A stretch of DNA of 33,205 bases from Candidatus Poseidonia sp. (lineage in GTDB: Archaea; Thermoplasmatota; Poseidoniia; Poseidoniales; Poseidoniaceae), in the NCBI GenBank assembly GCA_016778305.1, contig JADHPT010000016.1:1-33205 (forward strand), read 5' to 3'. The notes under the pieces are model-generated. The model saw nothing but the letters and a program-made list of their open reading frames with translations, did not search any database and was not told the DNA's origin. Of this stretch, positions 9,701 through 17,269 are shown piece by piece. Position 1 is the first letter of the stretch. Each line of letters opens with the position of its first letter. Position numbers and translations under genes: made by a program.

Positions 9701-11677
9701 GGTGCCATCAGCGCCCAACCAATTGGTCAATTCAGTACTGTCTCCATCATCGTAAAACTGCTCTAGTTTCACTTGGACTTCAAGATAGTCAACTTCACTC
9801 AAATCGGTCTCCCCTTCAATGGAGAGGGTATTGCCTGAGAGGTAAAGCGATTGATTCGCTGGCGAAGAGATGGCGACATCGTCACCCAATCCGTCACCGC
9901 CTGGAGGTGGGTCGATGATGATGCTCCCTCCGTCTTCAAACGAAGTACAAGTTCGGTCGAGGACGCGGTCAAGGGCACAAGAGGCGTCGACGAGGCCGAA
10001 TCCCCACTTGTCGTTCCATCGGTTGGACACTCCCGGTTCAGAGGCTGAGCCTCGTTCTTCGGAGGAATTCCTCAAAATGTTGCGAATCTCTTCGGGTTCA
10101 AGGCTATCATCCGCCTGCAGAAGTGTGGCAACGATTCCAGAGACCAAGGGTGTGGCCATGCTGGTTCCGTCTTTGGAATCGTAATCGTTGTCAGCAAGGG
10201 GGCGTTCGGGTTGGCCCGGGAAGGACGGACCTGTCGCTGCTGTTGCCGAGGTGATACCTGTCCCGTAAGAGGTTATGTCAGGTTTCAATTCGTCCCACTC
10301 GTCATCGTCCCCGTCGTCGAGACGTGGCCCATAATTGGTGTATGATGCAAGGACATCATCGGTCCTATTCACAGAGTTTCGGTCATCGACCGCACCGATG
10401 GAGATCGCTCCGTCCGCACTTGCTGGAGACGGCACACGCTTGGTGCCATCGTTGCCCATGGCTACGATGCAGACAATGCCCGCATCACGGGCATCGTTAA
10501 CGAGACGTGCTTCAGCGCCTGAACCGTTGTCACCTTCATCGCCTGGATTGAGCGGAGAACTGAATGAACCAAAGGACATTGATGCGACATCAATCCCTCG
10601 GCTCGAGTCGTTATTGCCCCAATCCGTGTCTTTGTTGTTAATCATCCATTGAATGCCGTTGAGTGAGGCTTGAGAATTGGTACCGCCTGAATCGGTGAGG
10701 ACCTTGATGTCAACCAAGAAAGCGCCCATTGCTGAACCGGTATGAACGCGGTTTGAGCCACCTGTTCCAAGAGCCGTTGCTGCAACGTGGGTGCCGTGAC
10801 CTTGGCCGTCGTCCGGATCGGCAGTGCCGTCAGGATTTGAAGCAGAAGATGTAGCATCAAATCCTGCAACCCACTTTTGGTCATTGTAGCTGGTTGCATC
10901 GCTATCAGGTTCGTCATCGATATCATCGAAATCATTCAGTGCACGGTGTTCATTGTCCACGCCGGTATCCAAGATGGCAATGACGACTCCTTCTCCAGTG
11001 TAGCCACGTTCGTAGGCACTAGCAGTATAGTCATCTGAAGGCATGGAACGGGTCGCTTGACTGGCAATTCCATTGAAGGGAATCATCACATTTTGCATTT
11101 CAATCACGACGACTGCGTCCAAATGATAGATGTCCATAAGGGCGCTGACTGGAACTTTGTCGACCACCAAGGCATCGATAGAATCCATCGCTTGGAACCA
11201 AGCATTTCCTTCTTCCCCGACCCATCCGTGATCGTCAAGAACACTTCGAAGTGCTGCGATTTCGTATTCGCCAGGGTGCCATGCATAATCGACCACGATA
11301 GCGACCGTCTTTCGTCCATCAGGTCCGATAATGGCAGTTGGTGAAACAGACGGTTCGCCTGCGAGGACGCGCTGAAGACGGTCATCCATTCCGTTCCAAT
11401 CCAAGTCGGGGCCGTACCCGAGCCACCACATCGGAGGTTCGGCAGAGGCGCGTTCACCACGATCAATGAGGCGTGTAGGGCGTTCACACAACACTTCATC
11501 GCAGACCAAAGGAGGCAAACCATCAATCAAAATTGGAGCCACATCGTCCGACGAAAGACCCTGTTGTGGCTCCTGAGCGAGAACCATTCCGCTCATGTCT
11601 GCAAAGAGGAATAGAATGGCCATGAGAAGGGCCCCAATATGCAATGACGTGCGCTGATTTTCAACCATCATGTCCAC
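6794..11677 (-). CDS. Giant membrane-anchored subtilisin-like (S8) protease with cytoplasmic zinc ribbon
   Basis: 1627 residues. An N-terminal hydrophobic segment (IGALLMAILFLFADMSGMVLA, about 14-34) acts as signal peptide. The propeptide-like region runs to ~225. The S8 catalytic domain follows: AILDTGVD with Asp237, GHGTHVAA with His294, oxyanion Asn409 in AMGNDG, and GTSMATPLVSG with Ser506. All catalytic residues are present. Downstream are Ig-like/CARDB domains (~600-1060) and a beta-propeller-like stretch (~1080-1410). One transmembrane helix lies at ~1441-1460. The cytoplasmic tail is acidic, then coiled and basic, then very Pro/Leu-rich, ending in a zinc ribbon with Cys1599, Cys1602, Cys1618 and Cys1621. 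A cytosolic zinc ribbon on an exported protease is unusual. The start is GTG 11677, ATG 11671 or ATG 11668; a GGGGTGG element just upstream fits the ATGs best. The gene sits between rhomboid (80 bp upstream) and glmS. Confidence 0.93.
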   Translation of the reverse strand: MDMMVENQRTSLHIGALLMAILFLFADMSGMVLAQEPQQGLSSDDVAPILIDGLPPLVCDEVLCERPTRLIDRGERASAEPPMWWLGYGPDLDWNGMDDRLQRVLAGEPSVSPTAIIGPDGRKTVAIVVDYAWHPGEYEIAALRSVLDDHGWVGEEGNAWFQAMDSIDALVVDKVPVSALMDIYHLDAVVVIEMQNVMIPFNGIASQATRSMPSDDYTASAYERGYTGEGVVIAILDTGVDNEHRALNDFDDIDDEPDSDATSYNDQKWVAGFDATSSASNPDGTADPDDGQGHGTHVAATALGTGGSNRVHTGSAMGAFLVDIKVLTDSGGTNSQASLNGIQWMINNKDTDWGNNDSSRGIDVASMSFGSFSSPLNPGDEGDNGSGAEARLVNDARDAGIVCIVAMGNDGTKRVPSPASADGAISIGAVDDRNSVNRTDDVLASYTNYGPRLDDGDDDEWDELKPDITSYGTGITSATAATGPSFPGQPERPLADNDYDSKDGTSMATPLVSGIVATLLQADDSLEPEEIRNILRNSSEERGSASEPGVSNRWNDKWGFGLVDASCALDRVLDRTCTSFEDGGSIIIDPPPGGDGLGDDVAISSPANQSLYLSGNTLSIEGETDLSEVDYLEVQVKLEQFYDDGDSTELTNWLGADGTVEEWYYDLIIDDDWIDEDEAYTLVYARALNAAGDASSVDVRIVHLTRLSISISEPGIGTDLVGFVDFSGIVEGPEHDRVEYKINNGDWILGDTLSEQDEGTQAWSFTWDSASVADGSHRISVRTINASEVSSEVLRRTYEVDNLPAAPDFAFSGSVEVFDAGLPVNNAVAGTILEVRFGVRNIGDLRANEVYLRLDGPGDDSSTYPSEGKITSLDEGESVRVTLYWWATEAGTHDVTLSLDPSQQYEDADRDNNAYTFSFQIDPRPVEPMLRFLAGSSRTQPEIPTPGAPFDIQIRLDNLGQTDATSLNIGLERWLDDVGSWTRLDDRGINLVPGSSTTSGYAFTKFADVVYEPGHTAYRAVLSGSGVELEHSQLRFNVTVVDLYVGSKVPISLATGETPVEFVGLDDGGLLFTTIDGELHARTITSTLSMPGGVVIEESWGGELAVHERDDGLVQLAWTRRTLSLEGYVLTDIAMTSISAAGKTTPKHYHMPALKLSEGSYYGFTFDQYDGTMVLAGYHRDLSTGGSWQDLTSIFVISSPTPDRGASWGNALTVLVDIDIQPADAQPLAIGLGEEYLHIFYQEYRDDVTGVERVGLMYTHGVLNEPSWSFQYSIGDEATSPQLNVLVDDDSDRLIGAWIEGQGKTASVASISTDSIWSNDNVIRTSTPGVSTIALSYQEGGVYLYHDEINVYGPVSRMGLIANEDGEATPGLSNMLFEGYTFGIGMMEDDTVVCTMTPAGSYSLSKVVSLGGSQDVIESPGPFETLLEYLPGDSDEFKIRLLGIMAVIFVSFLLFVIVSVRRSHTELEGMEAVLSEERDGVEIMVDIELDQGPLLLIDESEDELTVSESAVAVIVEEEETLAEELEKKFEDGEANARLERRMQRKQQREMGEMAAALQQGLPPLPLPGQLPPLQGIPLPTTPIQPVPLPLPDLKRDAQCPSCQASFSVKDLMLKRINCPVCGADFDL

Positions 11678-11757
11678 CCCGCATAAGTTTGGAGTGCACG
11701 GCTACCTTTCATTCTATCCACCCTTCGTCTACGGGGTGTCCCATTTAGGGCCTCAAT
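11678..11757 (-). promoter_or_regulatory. Short spacer upstream of the subtilase gene
   Basis: The 80 bp between the rhomboid stop and the subtilase start could carry a separate promoter. I see only a weak TATA-like GGATAGAAT on the minus strand and a short CACCC/GGGTG inverted repeat. Neither is decisive, so read-through from the rhomboid gene remains possible. The GGGGTGG immediately before the start is the probable ribosome binding site. Confidence 0.2.
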
Positions 11758-12792
11758 TCAAGCCTTCGGCCATTCAAGATGTTCCGCATTCGCTGAGCAT
11801 TGCAATCTCGGTCCGCTCGAACGCACGACCATGCCCAGGGGTGCATCGCAATGCGGGCACACCCCTGTATTTGCAATGTGTTCCATCCATGCCGTGCGGG
11901 TTTCTGGCTCATCGCTTGCCTGCATGAGATTTTTCATTGCGGTTCGCAAATGCTTGGGGATAGGAATACCTTGCTCAGTCCACGGGTCTTGAAGCGTGGC
12001 CATATCCACCATCTGTGATTTCATTCGTCGGCGCTCAGCGGTCACCGCATCTCGGTGACTCGGCCCCCCATCGACCACTCCGAGTTCAACGGGACCTCCC
12101 TTTGCGACCAAAGGAAGAAGGGCGTATGCGGCAATGAAGCCACCGATGTGGGCCATGTGTGCAATGCCGCTTGAGACACCGGATTCCATCGTTGTGAAGG
12201 CACGCATCAATTCCAGACCAAAATAGAGGAGAGCAATGAATACCACTGGCCAAGGGCGAATCAACAGAAGCGGGAAAGGAATCTCATCTTTGGGCCAACC
12301 CGCAAGGTAAGCGCCCAAGAGGCCAAAGGCAGCCCCCGAAGCACCCAGTGCAGGTGTATATGAACCAGCGTTGAATGCAATCCAACCGATTGAACCACCC
12401 ATTAAGCCAAGCAAGTAGATGATGCCAAAACGTTTGGTTCCCAAACGCTGTTCAAGAGGGACGCCCACAAGGGCAAGGATGATCACGTTCCCTAACACGT
12501 GCATCATGTCATTTTGACTGTGGAGAAAGCCTGCTGAGATCAGCGTGTGCCAAAATTCAGGCATCGTGCTTCTGACCGGGATGAGGACAAAATCATACCA
12601 GACCCAGTACTCAACCCAACCCCAGGAATAAAAAACGGCCCATAGAACTTGAACCACTGCACCAAGAAGTACGCTCACGGTGATGCCCATAGCAAGCGAT
12701 GTTTTTGTTCGAACAGCATAGATCATCGGGGATAAGACCGCTGCAAACCACAGGAGAAGTACACCCCATTCCGCCGTGTCAAACAGACTCAT
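11758..12792 (-). CDS. Rhomboid-family intramembrane serine protease with C-terminal zinc ribbon
   Basis: About 344 residues from the ATG at 12792; ATG 12804 is an alternative. Rhomboids cleave transmembrane helices inside the bilayer. The six-helix core runs ~10-232. It contains FLHSQNDMMHVLGN (His98 and oxyanion Asn102), the nucleophile motif GASGAAFG (Ser152), and AHMAHIGGF with the catalytic His215. A soluble tail of ~110 residues follows, with a basic helix (AERRRMK) and a terminal zinc ribbon-like unit: VCPHC at 311-315, Cys332 and His338. An upstream in-frame start at 12876 would add 28 residues that overlap the divergent transporter's control region and look non-membrane, so I rejected it. 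The next gene on the strand is a membrane-anchored subtilase whose tail also ends in a zinc ribbon, which suggests a shared cytosolic regulation or a shared substrate. Confidence 0.93.
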   Translation of the reverse strand: MSLFDTAEWGVLLLWFAAVLSPMIYAVRTKTSLAMGITVSVLLGAVVQVLWAVFYSWGWVEYWVWYDFVLIPVRSTMPEFWHTLISAGFLHSQNDMMHVLGNVIILALVGVPLEQRLGTKRFGIIYLLGLMGGSIGWIAFNAGSYTPALGASGAAFGLLGAYLAGWPKDEIPFPLLLIRPWPVVFIALLYFGLELMRAFTTMESGVSSGIAHMAHIGGFIAAYALLPLVAKGGPVELGVVDGGPSHRDAVTAERRRMKSQMVDMATLQDPWTEQGIPIPKHLRTAMKNLMQASDEPETRTAWMEHIANTGVCPHCDAPLGMVVRSSGPRLQCSANAEHLEWPKA

Positions 12793-12893
12793 GGCGAAGG
12801 GCATGGATGTCGGTCGGGGTGGACCTCTTTTGACTTGCTGGAAATATGGGAAGAAACAGGAGGGTTCATTCTTCATGTGCTTGTCCCCGTTTC
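12793..12893. promoter_or_regulatory. Divergent intergenic region, rhomboid / CcmAB
   Basis: About 100 bp between divergent starts. The only A/T-rich element is GGAAATATGGG near 12840-12850. It lies about 45-50 bp from each start, so it fits leadered transcripts but not leaderless ones. An AGGAGGG lies at 12858-12864, too far from the ATG at 12894 to be its ribosome binding site. Confidence 0.25.
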
Positions 12894-14111
12894 ATGGCGC
12901 AGCCACTTCTTGCCGTTGATGGCATCGAAGTTCGTCGGGGCATGCATGTCGTTTTGAACGCCTTCAACCTCTCGCTCAATTCTGGAGAGGTGCTGGCTCT
13001 AACCGGTGAAAACGGGGCTGGGAAATCCACTCTGCTGGAAGCATGTGCCAGATTACTGCCCCTCGAACAGGGTCGAATTCTTCACGCTGGAGTGGTCGTA
13101 GCCGACCATGAGGGTCGAAGGCGCCCTACCCCACTTGTCCTCGGATTGGCCCTCCAAAAAAACGGGATGATGGGCAGTGAATTCGTAGTTGAACACCTCG
13201 AGACCGCCATGTCAATGAGCGGACATAGCGTTGACCCCCGCCCCTTTCTTAGAGCCTTTTCACTGGAACATCGAGCCAATGATTTAATCGCCCATCTCTC
13301 CCAAGGTCAAGCGCGAAAAGTGGCCGTACTCGCAGCCCTCCTACCCGCATTTGCAAGCAAGCAACCAGCGCTGATTCTCCTCGATGAACCCGCAGCTGGA
13401 ATGGATGAGAGGTCCGTATCTGTGCTGTGTGAATGGATTGCTCAACTTCGAATTTCCGGCCATGCTGTCATGATTTGCACCCACGATCAACGCCTCTCTG
13501 ATTGTGCGACGACACACGTTGACGTGAGTACTTCAGAAGCAACAGAGGTAATACCCAACGAACCAAGTTCACAACTCGACATGAATGCGCAACCCGTCAA
13601 AGCGATTTCACCCGCAGCCTTTGGCTGGAAGATGCAATGGCGAACGTTGGCTTGGCTCAATCACAATGCAGTCGCTTCCTTGTTAACACTCGGAGTCTTA
13701 CTTTCCTTTGGCGACCTGCTCGACGACCTCGAGGATATGCAGCGCTACGGTTTTCTTCTCGCACCCGCTTTTGCGGCGGGTCTGTGCGGTGAGGCCATGG
13801 TACAGGCGTCGCGGGAAGAACGGACAAATGCGTGGTGGCGAGCAGTCGCTAACGCCAACCCACACAGTGGTATTCTGCCCTTGGCACTCGGGTGTTTGCT
13901 GACGCTCCTCAGTAGTCTCAGTTTTTCCGTCGTTGTTGAACCGAACATCATCATCGTTGGCGGGCTGCTGACCTTCGTCACCTGGCACATTATTCGCCTC
14001 CTTCAAGAGGCAACCAACCGTTTGGCTCGCCCGAGAGCCGTATTTGTTGGATTGTTAACCCCGATTCTCATCCTCCCCTACGCCCTTCTTCTCGACCTCC
14101 TGAGCCAGTAG
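12894..14111 (+). CDS. Fused CcmA-CcmB-like ABC exporter (ATPase plus permease)
   Basis: 405 residues from the ATG at 12894. In cytochrome c maturation, CcmA (ATPase) and CcmB (permease) are normally separate and, with CcmC/CcmD, handle haem and release holo-CcmE. Here residues 1-~215 are a complete ATPase: Walker A GENGAGKST (38-46), signature LSQGQ (135-139), Walker B LILLDEP (160-166) and H-loop His197. A linker of ~30 residues leads to a membrane part (~245-405) with about five hydrophobic helices. These include LLAPAFAAGLCGEAMVQASR and PRAVFVGLLTPILILPYALL, which follow the CcmB pattern of a cytosolic EER-type loop and a Pro-rich last helix. The membrane part is shorter than the ~220 residues usual for CcmB. 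It is followed 40 bp later by ccmC. The fusion is read directly; the CcmB identity is inferred from context and pattern. Confidence 0.82.
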   Translation: MAQPLLAVDGIEVRRGMHVVLNAFNLSLNSGEVLALTGENGAGKSTLLEACARLLPLEQGRILHAGVVVADHEGRRRPTPLVLGLALQKNGMMGSEFVVEHLETAMSMSGHSVDPRPFLRAFSLEHRANDLIAHLSQGQARKVAVLAALLPAFASKQPALILLDEPAAGMDERSVSVLCEWIAQLRISGHAVMICTHDQRLSDCATTHVDVSTSEATEVIPNEPSSQLDMNAQPVKAISPAAFGWKMQWRTLAWLNHNAVASLLTLGVLLSFGDLLDDLEDMQRYGFLLAPAFAAGLCGEAMVQASREERTNAWWRAVANANPHSGILPLALGCLLTLLSSLSFSVVVEPNIIIVGGLLTFVTWHIIRLLQEATNRLARPRAVFVGLLTPILILPYALLLDLLSQ

Positions 14112-14151
14112 GACAACCACCTTCAAGAAGGGCGACTCTCCGCCTTAATTC

Positions 14152-14853
14152 ATGAAGCAGAAGGTTGGCGAGGGCTTGCTTTTCTTCGGCTTCGCTGGCA
14201 TTGCATCCACGCTCGTGCTCGCTCTGCTTTGGGCCCCAAGCGTCTCAATTGATGCCTTTGAATCACCTGCAGCACAACGAATCTTCTACTGGCACGTCCC
14301 TGCTGCATGGGCGGCATTCATCGCGTTTGGAGCATTGTTCGTAGGTTCTGCAGGATGGTTGTTCAAACGATCGGAGGTCATGTGGCGCCTGCACACCGCG
14401 GGGGCGGAAGCCGGACTGGCAACTGGCCTCATGACCGTATGGTCGGGATGTGTATGGGGTGCTGCAGAATGGGGGACTCCGTGGGATTGGACGGATGTTC
14501 GACTGAACACATTTGGATTACTTACTCTTCTGGCCATCTACTTGGTATTAGGTCGTGGAAGTCAACCTGATGGCGTTGAGACGAGGGATACCTTTGCTGC
14601 CTTTGGGCTCTATGGATTCGTATTGGTACCTATCACCTATGTCGCCACGCGAATCTGGTCCATCCGCCATCCCGGTCCCGTCGTGGGAACTGGAGATGAA
14701 AGTTCGATCAACGGCGACATGGGGCTTGTTTTGCTGCTCGGAGCCATTTCCTTCACCGTATTCATCATCGGTCATATCATGAACTCAATGCGTGTGACGT
14801 CACTCGAGCAGAGGCTTGAACGGCTTCAAGCCACAATGGACAAGGTGATTTAA
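14152..14853 (+). CDS. ccmC: Haem-handling protein CcmC (cytochrome c biogenesis)
   Basis: 233 residues with six membrane helices. CcmC binds haem on the outer face of the membrane and passes it to CcmE. The haem-binding tryptophan-rich (WWD) segment reads EWGTPWDWTDVRLNT at about 106-120. The two conserved flanking histidines are present: the first in IFYWHVPAAW (His48), the second in SIRHPGPVV after the next loop. The C-terminus ends in a helix with a charged coiled segment (SLEQRLERLQATMDKV). The gene lies between the CcmA-CcmB fusion and a CcmD-like ORF starting 10 bp downstream, as expected for a ccmABCD unit. No ccmE or ccmF is in the window. Confidence 0.93.
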   Translation: MKQKVGEGLLFFGFAGIASTLVLALLWAPSVSIDAFESPAAQRIFYWHVPAAWAAFIAFGALFVGSAGWLFKRSEVMWRLHTAGAEAGLATGLMTVWSGCVWGAAEWGTPWDWTDVRLNTFGLLTLLAIYLVLGRGSQPDGVETRDTFAAFGLYGFVLVPITYVATRIWSIRHPGPVVGTGDESSINGDMGLVLLLGAISFTVFIIGHIMNSMRVTSLEQRLERLQATMDKVI

Positions 14854-14863
14854 CGTGGAGGGA

Positions 14864-15007
14864 ATGACGTATTTGGCCGTCGCCTACTTCGGCATGCTCG
14901 TTGCCATTGCCCTGTGGACCTACACGGTAGTGCAACGCAGTCGCCGTCTGAACCAACGACTCGAATCGCTTGAAGTAGCGATGTCTGACCGATTTGAAAA
15001 CGATTGA
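14864..15007 (+). CDS. ccmD: Small CcmD-like membrane protein
   Basis: A 47-residue frame, too short for ordinary gene calls. It has one hydrophobic helix near the N-terminus (YLAVAYFGMLVAIALWTYTV, 3-22), then a basic patch QRSRRLNQRLES and a charged helix. This is the expected shape of CcmD, a single-pass adaptor that stabilises the CcmABC complex and holo-CcmE release. A GGAGG lies immediately before the ATG, with a GTG nine bases upstream as an alternative start. It begins 10 bp after ccmC. CcmD sequences are poorly conserved, so the name rests on size, topology and position. Confidence 0.7.
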   Translation: MTYLAVAYFGMLVAIALWTYTVVQRSRRLNQRLESLEVAMSDRFEND

Positions 15008-15095
15008 GGCCAGGTCGCCAAAAAGGGCTCTTCTGTTCTCTCTTCAAGCGAACACGTTCAAAGGTTGTAAGCGAGCCCCTTCAACGGGGAGATAC

Positions 15096-16175
15096 ATGAC
15101 TGGGCGTCTCGGAGGTGAGTTTTGTCTGGTTTGTGGTGCTGATCCACCCCTGTTCGGAGACCGAATGTGCGAGACGTGCATGCGTGCGCGAACGACGCTG
15201 GCGAAAGTACCCGAAAATGTTCCATGGGTTCGGTGTGCACGATGTGGAATCGTGGAAATTGACGGCAAGTGGGAACACACCACCGATAACGAAGTCTGGG
15301 ATGAGTTGCTGCACCGAAATCTCGTCGTTCATGAACGTGCAGAGGCCATTGAATTGGGCATGGAATCGAAAACAGTTTCAGATCGCCACACACTTTTGTA
15401 CATACAAATTGAAGGCGTGATCGACAATCTCCTCTTCCAAGAAGAACATACCATGCGTGCCCGAATGGCCAATGGCGTCTGCTTAACGTGCACGCGCCGG
15501 GCAGGAAATTACTTCGAGGCCACCGTGCAGTTGCGTTCCAGTGCCCGTCGACTCACTGAAGATGAGTTTACGCGCCTGCGAAAAACACTTGACGACGTTC
15601 TGGAAAAACTCTCAGACGACCCAATGTTCTTCATCACTTCTGAAGGAGTCGTCACCGGAGGTTATGATGTGGTTCTTGGAAGTAAAGGACTCGCACGGGC
15701 ATGGGGGCGGCATCTTATTTCTGAATACGGCGGCATGGTCATCGAAACCAATTCAACCGTAGGACGCAAGGATGGTGTCGACGTGACCCGACTGACCCTT
15801 TTGTATCGTAAGCCGGGGTATGAAATCGGGGACGTCATTGCCTGGAGAGGGCACACATGGCGTCCGTCATCTTGGACCAAGGATGGGGCCATTATGGAAC
15901 GGGTTGACCGACGAGAACGCACCGGTGCGACTTGGAGAGACCTCGAACAGGCCAAGGTGCTGGCACAAATGCATGAATTGGTTCGAGTCGATTTTATCAC
16001 AGAAGATGCATCGGTAGGAGAATTCCTTGACCCATCGAACTGGAAGATGGAGTCCGTTCGCCTTCCTTACGACCACGAAACGGGCCGAAAGGGGTTGCTC
16101 GTACGCAAAGATGATGCATGGCTAGCCCTTCCTCAATTCGCGATTGACCTGCCTGAGTCCTCGGAGGAATCATGA
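15096..16175 (+). CDS. nmd3: NMD3-family 60S/50S ribosome biogenesis factor
   Basis: 359 residues from the ATG at 15096, which is preceded by GGGGAG. A frame start at 14994 would overlap ccmD and add 34 residues with no family features. Eukaryotic NMD3 is the export adaptor of the large ribosomal subunit; archaeal homologues lack the export tail and are thought to act in large-subunit assembly. The zinc-binding N-terminus is present: FCLVCG (Cys10, Cys13), MCETC (Cys25, Cys28), VRCARC (Cys47, Cys50), and CLTCTRRAGNYFEATVQLR further on. The C-terminal half, with GGYDVVLGSKGLARAWGRHL, matches the conserved NMD3 core. The stop overlaps the next start by ATGA, so the pair is translationally coupled. 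Confidence 0.9.
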   Translation: MTGRLGGEFCLVCGADPPLFGDRMCETCMRARTTLAKVPENVPWVRCARCGIVEIDGKWEHTTDNEVWDELLHRNLVVHERAEAIELGMESKTVSDRHTLLYIQIEGVIDNLLFQEEHTMRARMANGVCLTCTRRAGNYFEATVQLRSSARRLTEDEFTRLRKTLDDVLEKLSDDPMFFITSEGVVTGGYDVVLGSKGLARAWGRHLISEYGGMVIETNSTVGRKDGVDVTRLTLLYRKPGYEIGDVIAWRGHTWRPSSWTKDGAIMERVDRRERTGATWRDLEQAKVLAQMHELVRVDFITEDASVGEFLDPSNWKMESVRLPYDHETGRKGLLVRKDDAWLALPQFAIDLPESSEES

Positions 16176-17269
16176 TGGAGCCTGAACACGAACCAACACT
16201 GGTCGATCTGGCTCAGCGTTATGATTCCGAGGACATGATTGGATTCATTCGTCGCTTTGTCAATGATCTGCGCAGCGGCTTTGAAGCCGTCAATGTTGAG
16301 CGCTTTCCCTGGCTGACAACGCTTCGTCAGGCACCATGGTCAGGCGTGATTTGCCTCGGCATGGGGGGCAGTGGAGCTGGCGGCGATTTCTTGAGTGCAC
16401 TCACCGATTCAAAGGGCAAATGTCCCGTTCTCGTATCTCGTGGCTACACCCTCCCAGCATGGTTTGATGCAACCTGGTTGGTTCTTGCGACCAGCCACAG
16501 TGGCAATACCGAAGAAACTGTTTCAGCAGCACAAATGGCACTCGACAGGGGGGCGACGGTCGTCGTCATCGCATCGGGAGGCCTTCTTGCAGGCCTTCCT
16601 GAAACTTCAGATCGTTGTTACTTGATTCCAACCGTAGGTGGCCAACCTCCTCGAACGGCCTTTGGCCACATCTTCAGTCGCCAACTCGCCTGTTTGGAAG
16701 CGCTCGGGCTTTTGCAAGCAATGACCGAAGCGGATCGGAATGCTATGCTGCTGCGCCTTCAACAACACAACGACCATTTTGACATCTTAACCAATCCTGA
16801 AGGCGATATCGCATTGCTCGCTTCGAGTTTAATGGACCAGCCAATCGCAGTGATTGGTCCTAAAGAATTGTCCGCTGTGCTCACTCGTTTCAAGAATCAA
16901 ATGAATGAAAATGCAGCGCGTTTTGTTCGTGTTGGCGTATTGCCTGAAATGAATCACAACGAGAGCGTTGCTTGGGGGGGAATTGGAGAAGATGCTGACC
17001 CCGATGCCACCAATCAAGCCTTGCTGCTTTTGACATGGGAGGGCATGCTTCCACGTGTCCGCCAGCGACTCGATTGGATGGTGACTCACGCTTCAACTGA
17101 GACCGCATGGAACCTCACCGGCGAGGGAGGAACGTTGCTTGAGGTCATGCTGTACCATTGTCTGGTAATGGATTGGTTGTCGACGACCTTGGCTTTGCTT
17201 CGTGGAAAGGACCCTGCGGCCATCGCACCTATTTCATCGCTCAAAGCATACTTGAATTCAATTCAATAA
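16172..17269 (+). CDS. Bifunctional phosphoglucose/phosphomannose isomerase (SIS family)
   Basis: 365 residues. The archaeal bifunctional enzyme interconverts glucose-6-P, fructose-6-P and mannose-6-P, linking glycolysis to mannose donors. The SIS domains show ICLGMGGSGAGGDFLSAL (first phosphosugar loop), LATSHSGNTEETVSA (second loop) and VGGQPPRTAFGHIF. The catalytic Glu/His region reads LPEMNHNESVAW. Length fits the family. The ATG overlaps the NMD3 stop (ATGA), and the 3' end overlaps the convergent M23-type gene by 7 bp. Its fructose-6-P product is the GlmS substrate and its mannose-6-P could supply the GT2 at 20.3 kb. These are pathway links, not evidence of co-regulation. Confidence 0.93.
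   Translation: MMEPEHEPTLVDLAQRYDSEDMIGFIRRFVNDLRSGFEAVNVERFPWLTTLRQAPWSGVICLGMGGSGAGGDFLSALTDSKGKCPVLVSRGYTLPAWFDATWLVLATSHSGNTEETVSAAQMALDRGATVVVIASGGLLAGLPETSDRCYLIPTVGGQPPRTAFGHIFSRQLACLEALGLLQAMTEADRNAMLLRLQQHNDHFDILTNPEGDIALLASSLMDQPIAVIGPKELSAVLTRFKNQMNENAARFVRVGVLPEMNHNESVAWGGIGEDADPDATNQALLLLTWEGMLPRVRQRLDWMVTHASTETAWNLTGEGGTLLEVMLYHCLVMDWLSTTLALLRGKDPAAIAPISSLKAYLNSIQ

Noticed and set aside
8878-9708. A 276-codon frame on the minus strand
   Set aside because: It lies wholly inside the subtilase gene in another frame of the same strand; the subtilase frame is continuous and has protein-like domains, this one does not.
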